From positions 22,066-86,065 of the forward strand of contig JBJHDM010000009.1 in NCBI GenBank assembly GCA_050486545.1: DNA of 64,000 bases. Direction: 5' to 3'. The stretch comes from DAOMNN01 sp050486545. Its GTDB lineage: Bacteria > Pseudomonadota > Gammaproteobacteria > Burkholderiales > Rhodocyclaceae. Positions 1 through 8,907 of the stretch are shown piece after piece (position 1 is the first letter of the stretch; every line of letters begins with the position of its first letter). The notes beneath the pieces were generated by a model. That model was not told the origin of the DNA, did not search any database, and was given only the letters and a program-made list of their open reading frames with translations. The translations under genes were made by a program, and so were the position numbers.

Positions 1-1
1 C

Positions 2-1300
2 CGGCAGCGCCTCACCGAACGCATGCGCGCGGCCGGCGGCGGCATCGCGGTCGTCCCGACTGCCCCCGAGCGAACGCGAAACCGCGACACCCAGTACCCT
101 TTCCGCTTCGACAGCTACTTCCATTACCTGACCGGTTTCGACGAACCCGAGTCAGTGGTCGTACTCGTTGCGGGCGAGCACCCGAAGTCGATCCTGTTCT
201 GTCGGGAAAAGAACGAGGAGCGCGAGATCTGGGACGGACACCGGCACGGCCCGGACGCCGCACGCGAGCGGTTCGGCTTCGACGAGGCCTGGACGATCGG
301 CGATTTCGACCTGAAGCTGACCGACCTGCTCGCCGACCAGCCGGTCCTGTGGTACGGCTTCGGATACGACGCAACCTGGGACGCTCGCATTACCGAATCC
401 CTCAACACCGTGCGCGCAAACGCCCGCACGGGCATCGTCCCGCCTCACAGCATTCGCGACGTACGTGCCGAACTCGACGAGATGCGCCTGATCAAGGACG
501 CAAGCGAGCTGGCGATCATGCGCCGTGCCGCCGCGATCTCGGCCGAGGGGCACCGCCGCGCGATGGCCGCTGCCCGTCCCGGCCGGTTCGAGTACGAAAT
601 CGAAGCCGAACTGCTGCACGCCTTCCGTGCCGCGGGTAGCCCCTCCCCAGCCTACCCGTCGATCGTGGCCAGCGGCCCCAACGCCTGCGTGCTGCACTAC
701 ATCCGCAACGACCGCAGGATGCAGGACGGCGAGTTGCTCCTGATCGACGCCGGATGCGAGCTCGATGGCTACGCTTCGGACATCACCCGCAGCTTCCCCG
801 TCAATGGCCGCTTCTCGCCCGCGCAGCGGGATGTTTACGAGGTAGTGCTGGCGGCACAGACTGCCGCACGTGAGGCGATCCGGCCCGGCGCGCACTGGAA
901 CGAGGCACACGAGGCCGCTGTGCGCGTCATCGCGCAAGGGCTGCTCGACCTGAAGCTGCTCACCGGGACGCTCGACGACGTGCTCGAGCAGGGCAGCTAC
1001 CGGCGCTTCTACATGCATCGTACCGGGCACTGGCTGGGTCGGGACGTCCACGACGCCGGTGAATACAAGCAATCCGGGGCGTGGCGCACGCTGGAGACGG
1101 GGATGGTCATGACGGTCGAGCCCGGCTGCTACATCCGCCCCGCACCGGATGTTCCCGAAGCGTTCTGGAACCTCGGCATCCGCATCGAGGACGATGCGGT
1201 GGTCACCGAAACGGGCTGCGAGTTCATTACCGATGCCGTGCCCCGGACCATCCCCGAGATCGAGGCACTGATGCGCGAGACGGCGGATGCCCGGGCATGA
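2..1300 (+). CDS. pepP: Xaa-Pro aminopeptidase (aminopeptidase P), 5'-truncated by window edge
   Basis: Metallo-aminopeptidase of the M24B family, releasing N-terminal residues that precede proline; cytoplasmic. The frame is open from base 2, so the true start lies outside the window. The residues before the first in-window ATG (base 23), RQRLTERM, continue the usual helical N-terminus of the family. The creatinase-like N-domain contains the typical YFHYLTGFDEPES segment. The C-terminal pita-bread domain shows the metal ligands: Asp in LLIDAGCELDGYASDITR, His in YMHRTGHWLGRDVHD, and Glu in MTVEPGCYI and IRIEDD. The gene overlaps ubiH by 14 bases, as in the classic pepP-ubiH arrangement. Identity is secure; only the start is missing. 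Confidence 0.95.
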   Translation, partial: RQRLTERMRAAGGGIAVVPTAPERTRNRDTQYPFRFDSYFHYLTGFDEPESVVVLVAGEHPKSILFCREKNEEREIWDGHRHGPDAARERFGFDEAWTIGDFDLKLTDLLADQPVLWYGFGYDATWDARITESLNTVRANARTGIVPPHSIRDVRAELDEMRLIKDASELAIMRRAAAISAEGHRRAMAAARPGRFEYEIEAELLHAFRAAGSPSPAYPSIVASGPNACVLHYIRNDRRMQDGELLLIDAGCELDGYASDITRSFPVNGRFSPAQRDVYEVVLAAQTAAREAIRPGAHWNEAHEAAVRVIAQGLLDLKLLTGTLDDVLEQGSYRRFYMHRTGHWLGRDVHDAGEYKQSGAWRTLETGMVMTVEPGCYIRPAPDVPEAFWNLGIRIEDDAVVTETGCEFITDAVPRTIPEIEALMRETADARA

Positions 1301-2435
1301 CGTACTCATCGTCGGCGGCGGCCCTGCGGGCCTCGCCCTCGCCCTGGCACTGAAGGACTCGGATCTCGACATCGCGATCGTCGACGCGCGTGACCACGGC
1401 GCATCCGCAGCCGACCCGCGGACCCTCGCGCTCGCACACGGCAGCCGTCTCACGCTGGAGCGACTGGGCGTCTGGCCGTCTCTGGCGGCTACACCGATCG
1501 AGACCATCCATGTCTCGCAGCAAGGCGGTTTCGGGCGCACGCTGATCCGTGCCACGGATTACGGCCTGCCCGCGCTGGGCTACACGGTGTCGGCCGGAGA
1601 ACTGGCGCGCGTGATGCATCGGGCGGTGGCGGAGGCAGGGATTCCAATCGCATCACACTGCGAGATGACCGCGGTCACCCCCGGAAGCGACCTTGCGCGC
1701 GTCACGCTTCGAACACCCGACGGCGTGGCACGGCGTACGGCGCGCCTCGTGGCCTGCGCGGAAGGCGGCCCCGGCCCCGGCGCCACCGACGTCGTCGAGC
1801 GCGACTACGGCCAGCATGCCCTGATCGCCTTCGCCCACCTGCGCAACGCCCCAGCGTTCCGCGCCTGGGAGCGCTTCACGCCCGAAGGGCCGATCGCGCT
1901 GCTGCCATGTGCGGACCGCTACGCATTGGTGCACGTCACCGCAAGCGAGGCGTACGAGCGGTGGCTCGATCTTGACGACAGTGCCTACCTGGCACGCCTT
2001 CAGCAGCGATTCGGATCCCGGCTCGAGCTCACCGCAATCGACGCCCGGTCGGCCTTTCCGCTACGTCTGCGCTACCGCAAGCGGCCCATCGCCCCCCGCA
2101 CCGTCTGGCTCGGCAACGCCGCGCAAACCCTGCACCCGGTCGCCGGTCAGGGATTCAATCTGGCCTTGCGCGACCTCTGGACGCTTGCCGCAACGCTGCA
2201 GACCCGGGCCGCCGATCCTGGAAGCACCGACACCCTCGAGGCCTATGCCCGGCGACGCGGGCTCGATCGGCATGGCACCGTCCGCTTCACCGATGCCCTG
2301 GTGCGGCTTTTTTGCAACGATCTGGCGCCGCTGCGCCACCTGCGTGGTGCAGGCCTGCTGGCGCTCGACATACTCCCGCCCCTGCGCGGTTTCCTGGCCC
2401 GGAGACTGATGTTCGGCGCGCGCGCCTGGCCGTGA
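1287..2435 (+). CDS. ubiH: UbiH-type FAD-dependent ubiquinone-biosynthesis hydroxylase
   Basis: Flavoprotein monooxygenase of the UbiH/VisC/COQ6 family, acting on the aromatic ring of ubiquinone intermediates at the inner membrane. The N-terminal Rossmann motif VLIVGGGPAGLALALAL binds FAD. The second flavin motif, GNAAQTLHPVAGQGFNLALRD, is of the UbiH type, with GNAAQTLHP rather than the GDAAH of other paralogues. Length (382 aa) is normal. The start ATG lies inside the end of pepP, suggesting translational coupling. A UbiF or UbiI role cannot be excluded from sequence alone, but the motif and the pepP neighbour favour UbiH. Confidence 0.88.
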   Translation: MPGHDVLIVGGGPAGLALALALKDSDLDIAIVDARDHGASAADPRTLALAHGSRLTLERLGVWPSLAATPIETIHVSQQGGFGRTLIRATDYGLPALGYTVSAGELARVMHRAVAEAGIPIASHCEMTAVTPGSDLARVTLRTPDGVARRTARLVACAEGGPGPGATDVVERDYGQHALIAFAHLRNAPAFRAWERFTPEGPIALLPCADRYALVHVTASEAYERWLDLDDSAYLARLQQRFGSRLELTAIDARSAFPLRLRYRKRPIAPRTVWLGNAAQTLHPVAGQGFNLALRDLWTLAATLQTRAADPGSTDTLEAYARRRGLDRHGTVRFTDALVRLFCNDLAPLRHLRGAGLLALDILPPLRGFLARRLMFGARAWP

Positions 2436-2531
2436 AACGCATCACCGGCCGGCAGGAATGAGGCTGCCGGCACCCACCGGCTTGGGTTAGAATAGCGCCT
2501 TTCCGATCCACCCGCCTTCGCCCGCCCTCCC

Positions 2532-3560
2532 GTGCCCATGCAGTTCGCCGGCTTCACCCTGCGCAACAACCTGTTCGTCGCCCCGATGGCCGGCGTGACG
2601 GACCGTCCTTTCCGCCAGCTTTGCAAGAAGCTGGGTGCCGGGCTGGCCGTGTCGGAGATGGTGACCTCGAATTCGCTGCTGTACGGCAGCGCCAAGACCC
2701 GGCGGCGGGCCAACCATGACGGCGAGGTCGAGCCGATCGCCGTGCAGATCGCCGGCGCGGATCCGGCAATGATGGCCGAAGCCGCCCGCTACAACGCCGA
2801 TCGCGGGGCGCAGATCATCGACATCAACATGGGCTGTCCGGCCAAGAAGGTCTGCAACGTGATGGCCGGTTCGGCGCTGATGCAGGACGAAGCCCTGGTC
2901 GCACGCATTCTCGAGGCCGTCGTCGCTGCGGTGCCCGACACCCCCGTCACACTGAAGATCCGCACCGGGTGGAATCGAGAACACCGCAACGCACCGCGGA
3001 TTGCCCGCATCGCGGAACAGTCCGGAATCCGTGCAATCGCGATCCATGGCCGTACGCGGGCCGACCAGTACCAGGGATTCGCCGAGTACGACACGATCGC
3101 CCGGGTCAAGGCGCAGGTCGGTATCCCGGTGATCGCCAACGGCGACATCACCACGCCCGAGAAGGCCCGCCAGGTGCTCGCCCATACCGGGGCCGACGGG
3201 GTGATGATCGGTCGTGCCGCACAGGGCCGACCATGGATCTTTCGCGAGATCGAGCACTACCTCGCTACCGGCAGGACCCTACCGCCCCCGCTGGTCACGG
3301 AGATTCTCCAGGTCTGCCGCGAGCACCTTGCCGACCTCTATGCCTTCTATGGCGAGGAAACCGGCGTAAAGGTCGCGCGCAAGCACATCTCCTGGTACAC
3401 GAAAGGGCTGGTCGGATCCGCCGCGTTTCGGCGGATGATGAATCAGTTGCCGGACATCTACGCGCAGTTGAGTGCGGTCGAGGAGTTCTTCGGTCGCCTC
3501 GCGGAGGAGGACGACCGCCTGCGCTACGAAGACGAACCCTTGCAGGAACTCGCCGCATGA
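2532..3560 (+). CDS. dusB: tRNA-dihydrouridine synthase B
   Basis: FMN-dependent reductase that converts uridine to dihydrouridine in the tRNA D-loop. It has the TIM-barrel signatures VAPMAGVTDRPFR at the N-terminus, the active-site Cys in DINMGCPAKKVCN, the KIRTGW segment, and the FMN-phosphate motif ANGDITTPEKA followed by ADGVMIGRAAQGRPW. The start is GTG at 2532 (MPMQF); an ATG two codons later (2538) is an equally good candidate. It overlaps fis by four bases (ATGA), as in the conserved dusB-fis operon of proteobacteria, where the two are co-transcribed. Length (342 aa) is typical. Confidence 0.95.
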   Translation: MPMQFAGFTLRNNLFVAPMAGVTDRPFRQLCKKLGAGLAVSEMVTSNSLLYGSAKTRRRANHDGEVEPIAVQIAGADPAMMAEAARYNADRGAQIIDINMGCPAKKVCNVMAGSALMQDEALVARILEAVVAAVPDTPVTLKIRTGWNREHRNAPRIARIAEQSGIRAIAIHGRTRADQYQGFAEYDTIARVKAQVGIPVIANGDITTPEKARQVLAHTGADGVMIGRAAQGRPWIFREIEHYLATGRTLPPPLVTEILQVCREHLADLYAFYGEETGVKVARKHISWYTKGLVGSAAFRRMMNQLPDIYAQLSAVEEFFGRLAEEDDRLRYEDEPLQELAA

Positions 3561-3793
3561 GCCGCTCGAACGAAATTGCCGAATCCGTGCACCGCACCCT
3601 GGATCAGTACTTTCGGGACCTGGACGGCGAAAAACCCGCCGCGATCTACGACATGGTGATTCGCAACGTCGAGCGCCCGATGCTCGAGTTCATCCTGCGG
3701 CAGGCCAACGGCAACCAGACGGCCGCCGCCCAGATGCTCGGCATCAATCGCAACACGCTGCGGCGCAAGTTGTCCGAACACCGCCTGCTGTAG
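3557..3793 (+). CDS. fis: Fis-family nucleoid-associated DNA-binding protein
   Basis: Small (78 aa) nucleoid protein that bends DNA and regulates rRNA operons and recombination. The C-terminal helix-turn-helix, with GNQTAAAQMLGINRNTLRRKL, is the standard Fis/NtrC C-terminal motif. The N-terminal helices (residues ~5-45) correspond to the dimerisation core. The protein is shorter than E. coli Fis (98 aa), as is normal in betaproteobacteria. The ATG overlaps the dusB stop, so translation is probably coupled; this start is preferred over upstream in-frame starts, which lie inside dusB. Confidence 0.93.
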   Translation: MSRSNEIAESVHRTLDQYFRDLDGEKPAAIYDMVIRNVERPMLEFILRQANGNQTAAAQMLGINRNTLRRKLSEHRLL

Positions 3794-3852
3794 TCCTGCA
3801 CACCGAATTCTCCCAACCGCAACCGGACGCCACGTCCGCCACGACCCTCATC

Positions 3853-5424
3853 ATGAAAGTCACCCAAGCCCTGATCAGTGTTTCCGATAAACGCGGCGTT
3901 CTCGAGTTCGCCCAGGCCCTGACCGAAATGGGGGTCCGGCTGCTGTCGACCGGCGGCACCGCCGCGTTGCTGCGCAAGTCCGGCCTTCTGGTCACCGACG
4001 TCTCCGACCATACGGGCTTTCCGGAAATGCTCGACGGCCGGGTGAAGACCCTGCACCCGAAGGTGCATGGCGGCATTCTCGCGCGGCGCGACCTGCCCGA
4101 GCACATGGAGACGATCGCGGCACACGACATCTCCCGCATCGATCTGGTGGTCGTGAACCTCTACCCCTTCGCCGACACCGTTGCACGTCCGGACTGTACG
4201 CTTGAAGAAGCCATCGAGAACATCGACATCGGCGGCCCGACCATGGTGCGCGCCGCAGCGAAGAACCATGGGGATGCCGCGGGCGGCGTCGGGGTCGTGA
4301 CCGACCCCGACGACTACGACGCGATCCTCCAGGAATTGCGCGCGCAGGATGGCGAACTCACCTACCGCACGCGTTTCGCCCTTGCGGTCAAGGCCTTCAC
4401 CCATACCGCCCGCTACGATGGCGCGATCTCGAACTACCTCACCGCGCGGTCGGAGGACGGCACGAAGCAAGCCTTCCCGGAGCGGCTGAACCTCGCCTTC
4501 GACAAGGTCCAGGACCTGCGCTATGGCGAGAACCCTCATCAGAGTGCGGCCTTCTACCGGGAACCCACCGCGCCCGAAGGGGCGATCTCGGGCTATCGCC
4601 AGATCCAGGGCAAGGAACTGTCCTACAACAACATCGCCGACGCGGACGCCGCGTGGGAGTGCGTCAAGGCCTTCGACTCGACCGCATGCGTGATCGTCAA
4701 GCATGCCAACCCCTGTGGGGTGGCACTCGGCGCCACGCCGGAAGAGGCCTACCGCAAGGCCTTCTCGACGGACCCGACCTCGGCCTTCGGCGGCATCATC
4801 GCCTTCAACTGCACCGTCGACCGCGCTGCGGCCGAAGCGGTGGCCAGCCAGTTCCTGGAAGTCCTCATCGCACCGGCCTACGACCCGGACGCCCTGGAGC
4901 TGCTGAAGGGCAAGCAGAACGTGCGGGTCCTCAGTTGTGGCACGGGCCGCGCACCCTCCAGTTTCGACTACAAGCGCGTCGGCGGCGGCCTGCTCGTCCA
5001 GATCACGGACGACGCGCACATTCGCATCGAGGACCTCAAGCTCGTGACCGGGCGCCAGCCGACCGAGCAGGAAATGAACGACCTCCTGTTTGCCTGGCGG
5101 GTGGCGAAGTACGTCAAGTCCAACGCCATCGTCTATTGCCGCGACGGCATGACCGTCGGCGTCGGCGCGGGACAGATGAGCCGGGTCGACTCGGCCCGCA
5201 TCGCTGCGATCAAGGCCGAGAACGCCGGACTGACGGTACAGGGCTCCGTCGTGGCCTCCGACGCGTTCTTCCCGTTCCGCGACGGCCTCGACGTGCTGGC
5301 ACAGGCCGGCGCGACGGCCGTGATCCAGCCGGGCGGCTCGATGCGCGACGCCGAGGTCATCGCCGCAGCCGACGAGCACGGCATTGCGATGGTGTTCACC
5401 GGATTCCGCCATTTCAGGCATTGA
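3853..5424 (+). CDS. purH: Bifunctional AICAR transformylase / IMP cyclohydrolase
   Basis: Catalyses the last two steps of de novo IMP synthesis: formylation of AICAR and ring closure of FAICAR. The N-terminal MGS-like IMP cyclohydrolase domain (about 1-200) begins KVTQALISVSDKRGV and contains LLSTGGTA, the KTLHPKVHGGIL motif and VVVNLYPF. The C-terminal transformylase domain has the catalytic KH in CVIVKHANPCGVA and the SDAFFPFRDG segment. Length is 523 aa, normal. The start ATG at 3853 matches the family N-terminus. The frame is open far upstream, but that extension lies in dusB and fis. It lies 59 bases after fis and before purD. Confidence 0.97.
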   Translation: MKVTQALISVSDKRGVLEFAQALTEMGVRLLSTGGTAALLRKSGLLVTDVSDHTGFPEMLDGRVKTLHPKVHGGILARRDLPEHMETIAAHDISRIDLVVVNLYPFADTVARPDCTLEEAIENIDIGGPTMVRAAAKNHGDAAGGVGVVTDPDDYDAILQELRAQDGELTYRTRFALAVKAFTHTARYDGAISNYLTARSEDGTKQAFPERLNLAFDKVQDLRYGENPHQSAAFYREPTAPEGAISGYRQIQGKELSYNNIADADAAWECVKAFDSTACVIVKHANPCGVALGATPEEAYRKAFSTDPTSAFGGIIAFNCTVDRAAAEAVASQFLEVLIAPAYDPDALELLKGKQNVRVLSCGTGRAPSSFDYKRVGGGLLVQITDDAHIRIEDLKLVTGRQPTEQEMNDLLFAWRVAKYVKSNAIVYCRDGMTVGVGAGQMSRVDSARIAAIKAENAGLTVQGSVVASDAFFPFRDGLDVLAQAGATAVIQPGGSMRDAEVIAAADEHGIAMVFTGFRHFRH

Positions 5425-5505
5425 ACGCGGCTGAAGCCTCCTGGAGCCGGGCCGGCGGCACCGGCTCGACCGCAACCCTTTCGACCCGGAACCCGTAATC
5501 GACCC

Positions 5506-6795
5506 ATGAAAGCACTCGTCATCGGCTCAGGCGGCCGCGAACATGCCCTCGCGTGGAAACTTGCCCAGTCCCCGAAGATCACGCACGTGCTCGTCGCCCC
5601 CGGCAATGCCGGTACCGCGCGCGAACCCCAGCTCGAGAACGTCCCGGTAACCGACACCGCTGGACTGGTCGACCTGGCCCGTCGCGAAGAAGTGCAATTC
5701 ACCGTCGTCGGCCCCGAGGCACCGCTGGCTGCCGGTGTCGTCGACGCCTTCCGCGCTGCGGGCCTGCCGATCTTCGGTCCCACCCGGGCGGCCGCACAAC
5801 TCGAAAGCTCCAAGGATTTCGCGAAGCAGTTTCTGGTCCGTCACGGCATTCCAACCGCGAAATATCGAACCTTCTCCAACCCGGAAGAGGCCCACGCCTA
5901 TATCGACCGGGAAGGCGCACCGATCGTCATCAAGGCAGACGGACTCGCCGCGGGCAAGGGGGTCGTCGTCGCGATGAGCGCCGCGGAAGCCCATGCCGCG
6001 GTTGACCGGATGCTGCTCGCGAACGACCTGGGCGTCGACTACGGCGAAAGCGGCGCACGCGTCGTCATCGAGGAATTCATGCAGGGCGAGGAAGCCAGCT
6101 TCATCGTCATGGCCGATGGACGCAATGCGTTGCCGCTGGCCACCAGCCAGGATCACAAGCGCCTCCTGGATGACGACCAGGGACCGAACACTGGCGGCAT
6201 GGGCGCCTATTCTCCGGCTCCGGTCGTCACACCCGAAGTCCACGCACGGGTCATGCGCGAGATCATCAACCCCACCCTTGCGGGAATGAGCGCGGAAGGC
6301 ATGCCCTATACCGGATTCCTGTATGCCGGGCTGATGATCGACGAGGCGGGTCAGCCTCGTGTCGTCGAATTCAACTGCCGCATGGGGGATCCCGAGACGC
6401 AGCCGATCCTGATGCGCCTGAAGTCCGACCTCGGCGACCTCGTCGAGGCCGCAATCCAGGGGAAGCTCGACGAAGTCGAGACCGACTGGGATCGCCGCGT
6501 CGCACTGGGCATCGTCCTGGCCGCGGCCGGCTACCCCGAATCGCCCCGCAAGGGCGACCCGATTGCCGGGTTGCCCGAGACGCCGACGGAAGACGCGCAT
6601 GTCTTCCATGCGGGAACGGCCGAACGCGACGGCCAGGTGGTCACGGCGGGCGGACGCGTGCTGTGCGTCACCGCGCTCGGTGACAGCGTCCGCAGCGCAC
6701 AGAAGCGCGCCTACGATCTGGCCGACGCCATCGTGTTCGACGGCCGGCAGTTCCGTCGCGACATCGGCCACCGGGCCGTGTCCCGAAAAGGCTGA
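5506..6795 (+). CDS. purD: Phosphoribosylamine-glycine ligase (GAR synthetase)
   Basis: ATP-grasp enzyme that joins glycine to phosphoribosylamine in step 2 of purine synthesis; cytoplasmic. The N-domain begins MKALVIGSGGREHALAWKL. The ATP-grasp core contains IVIKADGLAAGKGVVVA, and the conserved signature GPNTGGMGAYSPAP is present. The Mg/ATP-binding RVVEFNCRMGDPETQ motif follows at about residue 285. Length 429 aa is standard. It follows purH by 81 bases and is separated from hemF by a single base, so purH-purD-hemF may be one transcript. Confidence 0.97.
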   Translation: MKALVIGSGGREHALAWKLAQSPKITHVLVAPGNAGTAREPQLENVPVTDTAGLVDLARREEVQFTVVGPEAPLAAGVVDAFRAAGLPIFGPTRAAAQLESSKDFAKQFLVRHGIPTAKYRTFSNPEEAHAYIDREGAPIVIKADGLAAGKGVVVAMSAAEAHAAVDRMLLANDLGVDYGESGARVVIEEFMQGEEASFIVMADGRNALPLATSQDHKRLLDDDQGPNTGGMGAYSPAPVVTPEVHARVMREIINPTLAGMSAEGMPYTGFLYAGLMIDEAGQPRVVEFNCRMGDPETQPILMRLKSDLGDLVEAAIQGKLDEVETDWDRRVALGIVLAAAGYPESPRKGDPIAGLPETPTEDAHVFHAGTAERDGQVVTAGGRVLCVTALGDSVRSAQKRAYDLADAIVFDGRQFRRDIGHRAVSRKG

Positions 6796-6796
6796 G

Positions 6797-7711
6797 ATGA
6801 TGGTCGACACGGACGCCGTCCGACACCTCCTCCTGGCCTTGCAGCAAGACATCGTCGCGAAACTCGAGGCCCTCGACGGCGGAAGTTTTCGTACCGACGC
6901 CTGGGACCGCCCCGAAGGCGGCGGCGGAATCACCCGGGTCCTCGAAGAGGGGGCCGTATTCGAGCGCGGGGGCGTCAATTTTTCGCATGTCCGGGGCAAG
7001 GCCATGCCGGCCTCGGCCACTGCGCAACGCCCCGAACTGGCCGGATGCGGTTTCGAGGCCATGGGCGTCTCCCTGGTGCTCCATCCGCGCAACCCGTACT
7101 GCCCGACGGCACACATGAACGTACGTCTGTTCGTGGCGACCGCTACAGATAGGCAACCGGTGTGGTGGTTCGGCGGCGGGATGGACCTCACCCCCTACTA
7201 CCCGTTCGAAGAGGACGTGGTGCACTTCCACGCCACCTGTCGACAAGCCGTCCTGCCGTTCGGCGGAGAGGGCGAGTACCGACGCCTGAAGTCCTGGTGC
7301 GACCGATATTTTCACCTCAAGCACCGCAACGAGCCCCGTGGGGTGGGGGGCCTCTTCTTCGATGACCTGGGCTCCGACGGGAACACGCCTTTCAAACAGG
7401 CTTTCGGCCTGACCGAGAGCGTTGGCAAGGCATTCACCCGGGCGTATCTGCCGATTCTCGAACGGCGCAAGGCACACCCGTACGGCGAACGGGAACGCGA
7501 TTTCCAGGCCTATCGTCGCGGGCGATACGTCGAGTTCAACCTGGTCTCCGACCGCGGGACCTTGTTCGGCCTGCAATCGGGCGGACGGACGGAGTCGATC
7601 CTGATGTCGCTCCCGCCGGTGGTCAAATGGCGCTACGACTGGACGCCGGAGCCCGGCAGCCCGGAAGCGGAACTCTACGAGAAGTACCTCAAGGTCCGCG
7701 ACTGGGTCTAA
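6797..7711 (+). CDS. hemF: Oxygen-dependent coproporphyrinogen III oxidase
   Basis: Catalyses the O2-dependent decarboxylation of coproporphyrinogen III to protoporphyrinogen IX in haem synthesis. Diagnostic segments are GGVNFSHVRG near residue 55, the NVRLF strand, WWFGGGMDLTPYYPFEEDV, the KHRNEPRGVGGLFFDDL signature, and YVEFNLVSDRGTLFGLQSGGRTESI near the C-terminus. Length is 304 aa. Two ATGs occur in tandem at 6797 and 6800; either may be used. The stop of purD is one base upstream. The gene runs convergently into hemY with only seven bases between the stops, so no separate terminator fits there. Confidence 0.96.
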   Translation: MMVDTDAVRHLLLALQQDIVAKLEALDGGSFRTDAWDRPEGGGGITRVLEEGAVFERGGVNFSHVRGKAMPASATAQRPELAGCGFEAMGVSLVLHPRNPYCPTAHMNVRLFVATATDRQPVWWFGGGMDLTPYYPFEEDVVHFHATCRQAVLPFGGEGEYRRLKSWCDRYFHLKHRNEPRGVGGLFFDDLGSDGNTPFKQAFGLTESVGKAFTRAYLPILERRKAHPYGERERDFQAYRRGRYVEFNLVSDRGTLFGLQSGGRTESILMSLPPVVKWRYDWTPEPGSPEAELYEKYLKVRDWV

Positions 7712-7718
7712 GAGCCGC

Positions 7719-8897
7719 TCAGGATCGCGCCATCCGGGCGGCTTCGCGGTAATGCGCGGTTGCCTCCGCTGGGCGTTCGAGCCGCTCCATCAGTTCGGCG
7801 AGCGCGCAGTGCCCCGCGACCGAAGGCGCCAGCCGCAGCGAGGACTCGAGATAGCTTTGCGCCTTGCCCCAAATCTCTGCGGCCATGCACTGGCGCCCCA
7901 GGGAATAGAGCAAGCCCGGATCCTCGGGATGCTGAACAAGCCATTTCTCCGCTCGCGACAGGGCATCCTTGGCCTCGTCGCCTTCGCCCGCGCACAGGAC
8001 GTACTGGCGTGCGAGCTCGGTATTCCACTGCGCATCGAGCAGCCGCTCCACCGCTCGTCGGGCCACGGCGCCACGTCCTGCCGATGCAAGCACGGTCACG
8101 ACTTGCGAGACCAGTTCGGCATCGGCGAGATCCTCCTTCGGCAATCCCCGCCAGTAGGCGACGAGCGCTTCGGCATCGCCCTGCATCGCCCCCATGCGCT
8201 CGACATGCGCCCTGCGCAGCAGCGGCCGAACCTGCTCTGCGGTCAATGCCCGATTGGCGAGAAGCTGGCGACCGAGTTCCGCGACCTGTTCCCAGCGCCC
8301 CCGCTGCTGCGCGAGTTCGAGCGCGAGCCGCATGGCCGCACTGCTGCGGTGTCCCTGCGCGCGCAAGGCCTCCAGCGCGCGTTCGGCCTCGTCCATGCAC
8401 CCTCCCGCGAGGGCAAGTTCGGCCTCGGTCAGCAACTGCGCGACCTTTCCGTTCCCGGACTCTCCGGCGCGGGTCAGCCACTCCTGGTAGCGCTTTCCGT
8501 CCTGCAAGCCGTGGGCGGCACGCGCGGCGACGAGGGCGGCCTCCGAGGAAGATCCGCCGGATGCGTAGGCCACCTTCGCGTGCTTGAGCGCTTCGGCCAG
8601 GCGCCCTTCGTTCAGCGCACGCAGCCCTTCACGCAGCGAACGGTAGGCCTTGTCCTGTTGCCGCCGCGCGCGGAACGCACCAACCGCCCCGGGAAGATCG
8701 AGCGTGCGGCTCACGAGCCGGAGCACCAGATAGCTGGCGAAGAAGGCGAGCACCAGAAACACGATCACGAGGTTCAACGAGGCCTGTGCACGCCATGGGG
8801 GCATGACGAGCAGGACATAGCCCTGGTTGGCGGCGGCAAGCAAGGCCAGGCCCGCAGCCAGGGCGAAGATCACGATGATCCAGAGCAAGGCACGCAT
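7719..8897 (-). CDS. hemY: HemY-type membrane-anchored TPR protein
   Basis: Proteobacterial HemY (distinct from protoporphyrinogen oxidase HemY of Gram-positives), a membrane TPR protein encoded with haem genes, with a supporting role in porphyrin metabolism that is not well defined. Two N-terminal membrane segments (about 2-25 and 42-63) are followed by the conserved FRARRQQDKAYRSLREGLRAL region and several TPR-like helical repeats to the C-terminus (PGLLYSLGRQCMAAEIWGKAQSYLESSL). Length 392 aa is typical. It starts 10 bases after the hemX stop, as the last gene of hemC-hemD-hemX-hemY. Confidence 0.88.
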   Translation of the reverse strand: MRALLWIIVIFALAAGLALLAAANQGYVLLVMPPWRAQASLNLVIVFLVLAFFASYLVLRLVSRTLDLPGAVGAFRARRQQDKAYRSLREGLRALNEGRLAEALKHAKVAYASGGSSSEAALVAARAAHGLQDGKRYQEWLTRAGESGNGKVAQLLTEAELALAGGCMDEAERALEALRAQGHRSSAAMRLALELAQQRGRWEQVAELGRQLLANRALTAEQVRPLLRRAHVERMGAMQGDAEALVAYWRGLPKEDLADAELVSQVVTVLASAGRGAVARRAVERLLDAQWNTELARQYVLCAGEGDEAKDALSRAEKWLVQHPEDPGLLYSLGRQCMAAEIWGKAQSYLESSLRLAPSVAGHCALAELMERLERPAEATAHYREAARMARS

Positions 8898-8907
8898 GAC
8901 GGGCTCC

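Noticed and set aside
2448..2471. GCCGGCAG/CTGCCGGC hairpin after ubiH considered as a terminator
   Set aside because: There is no T-run on either strand, so terminator function cannot be supported.
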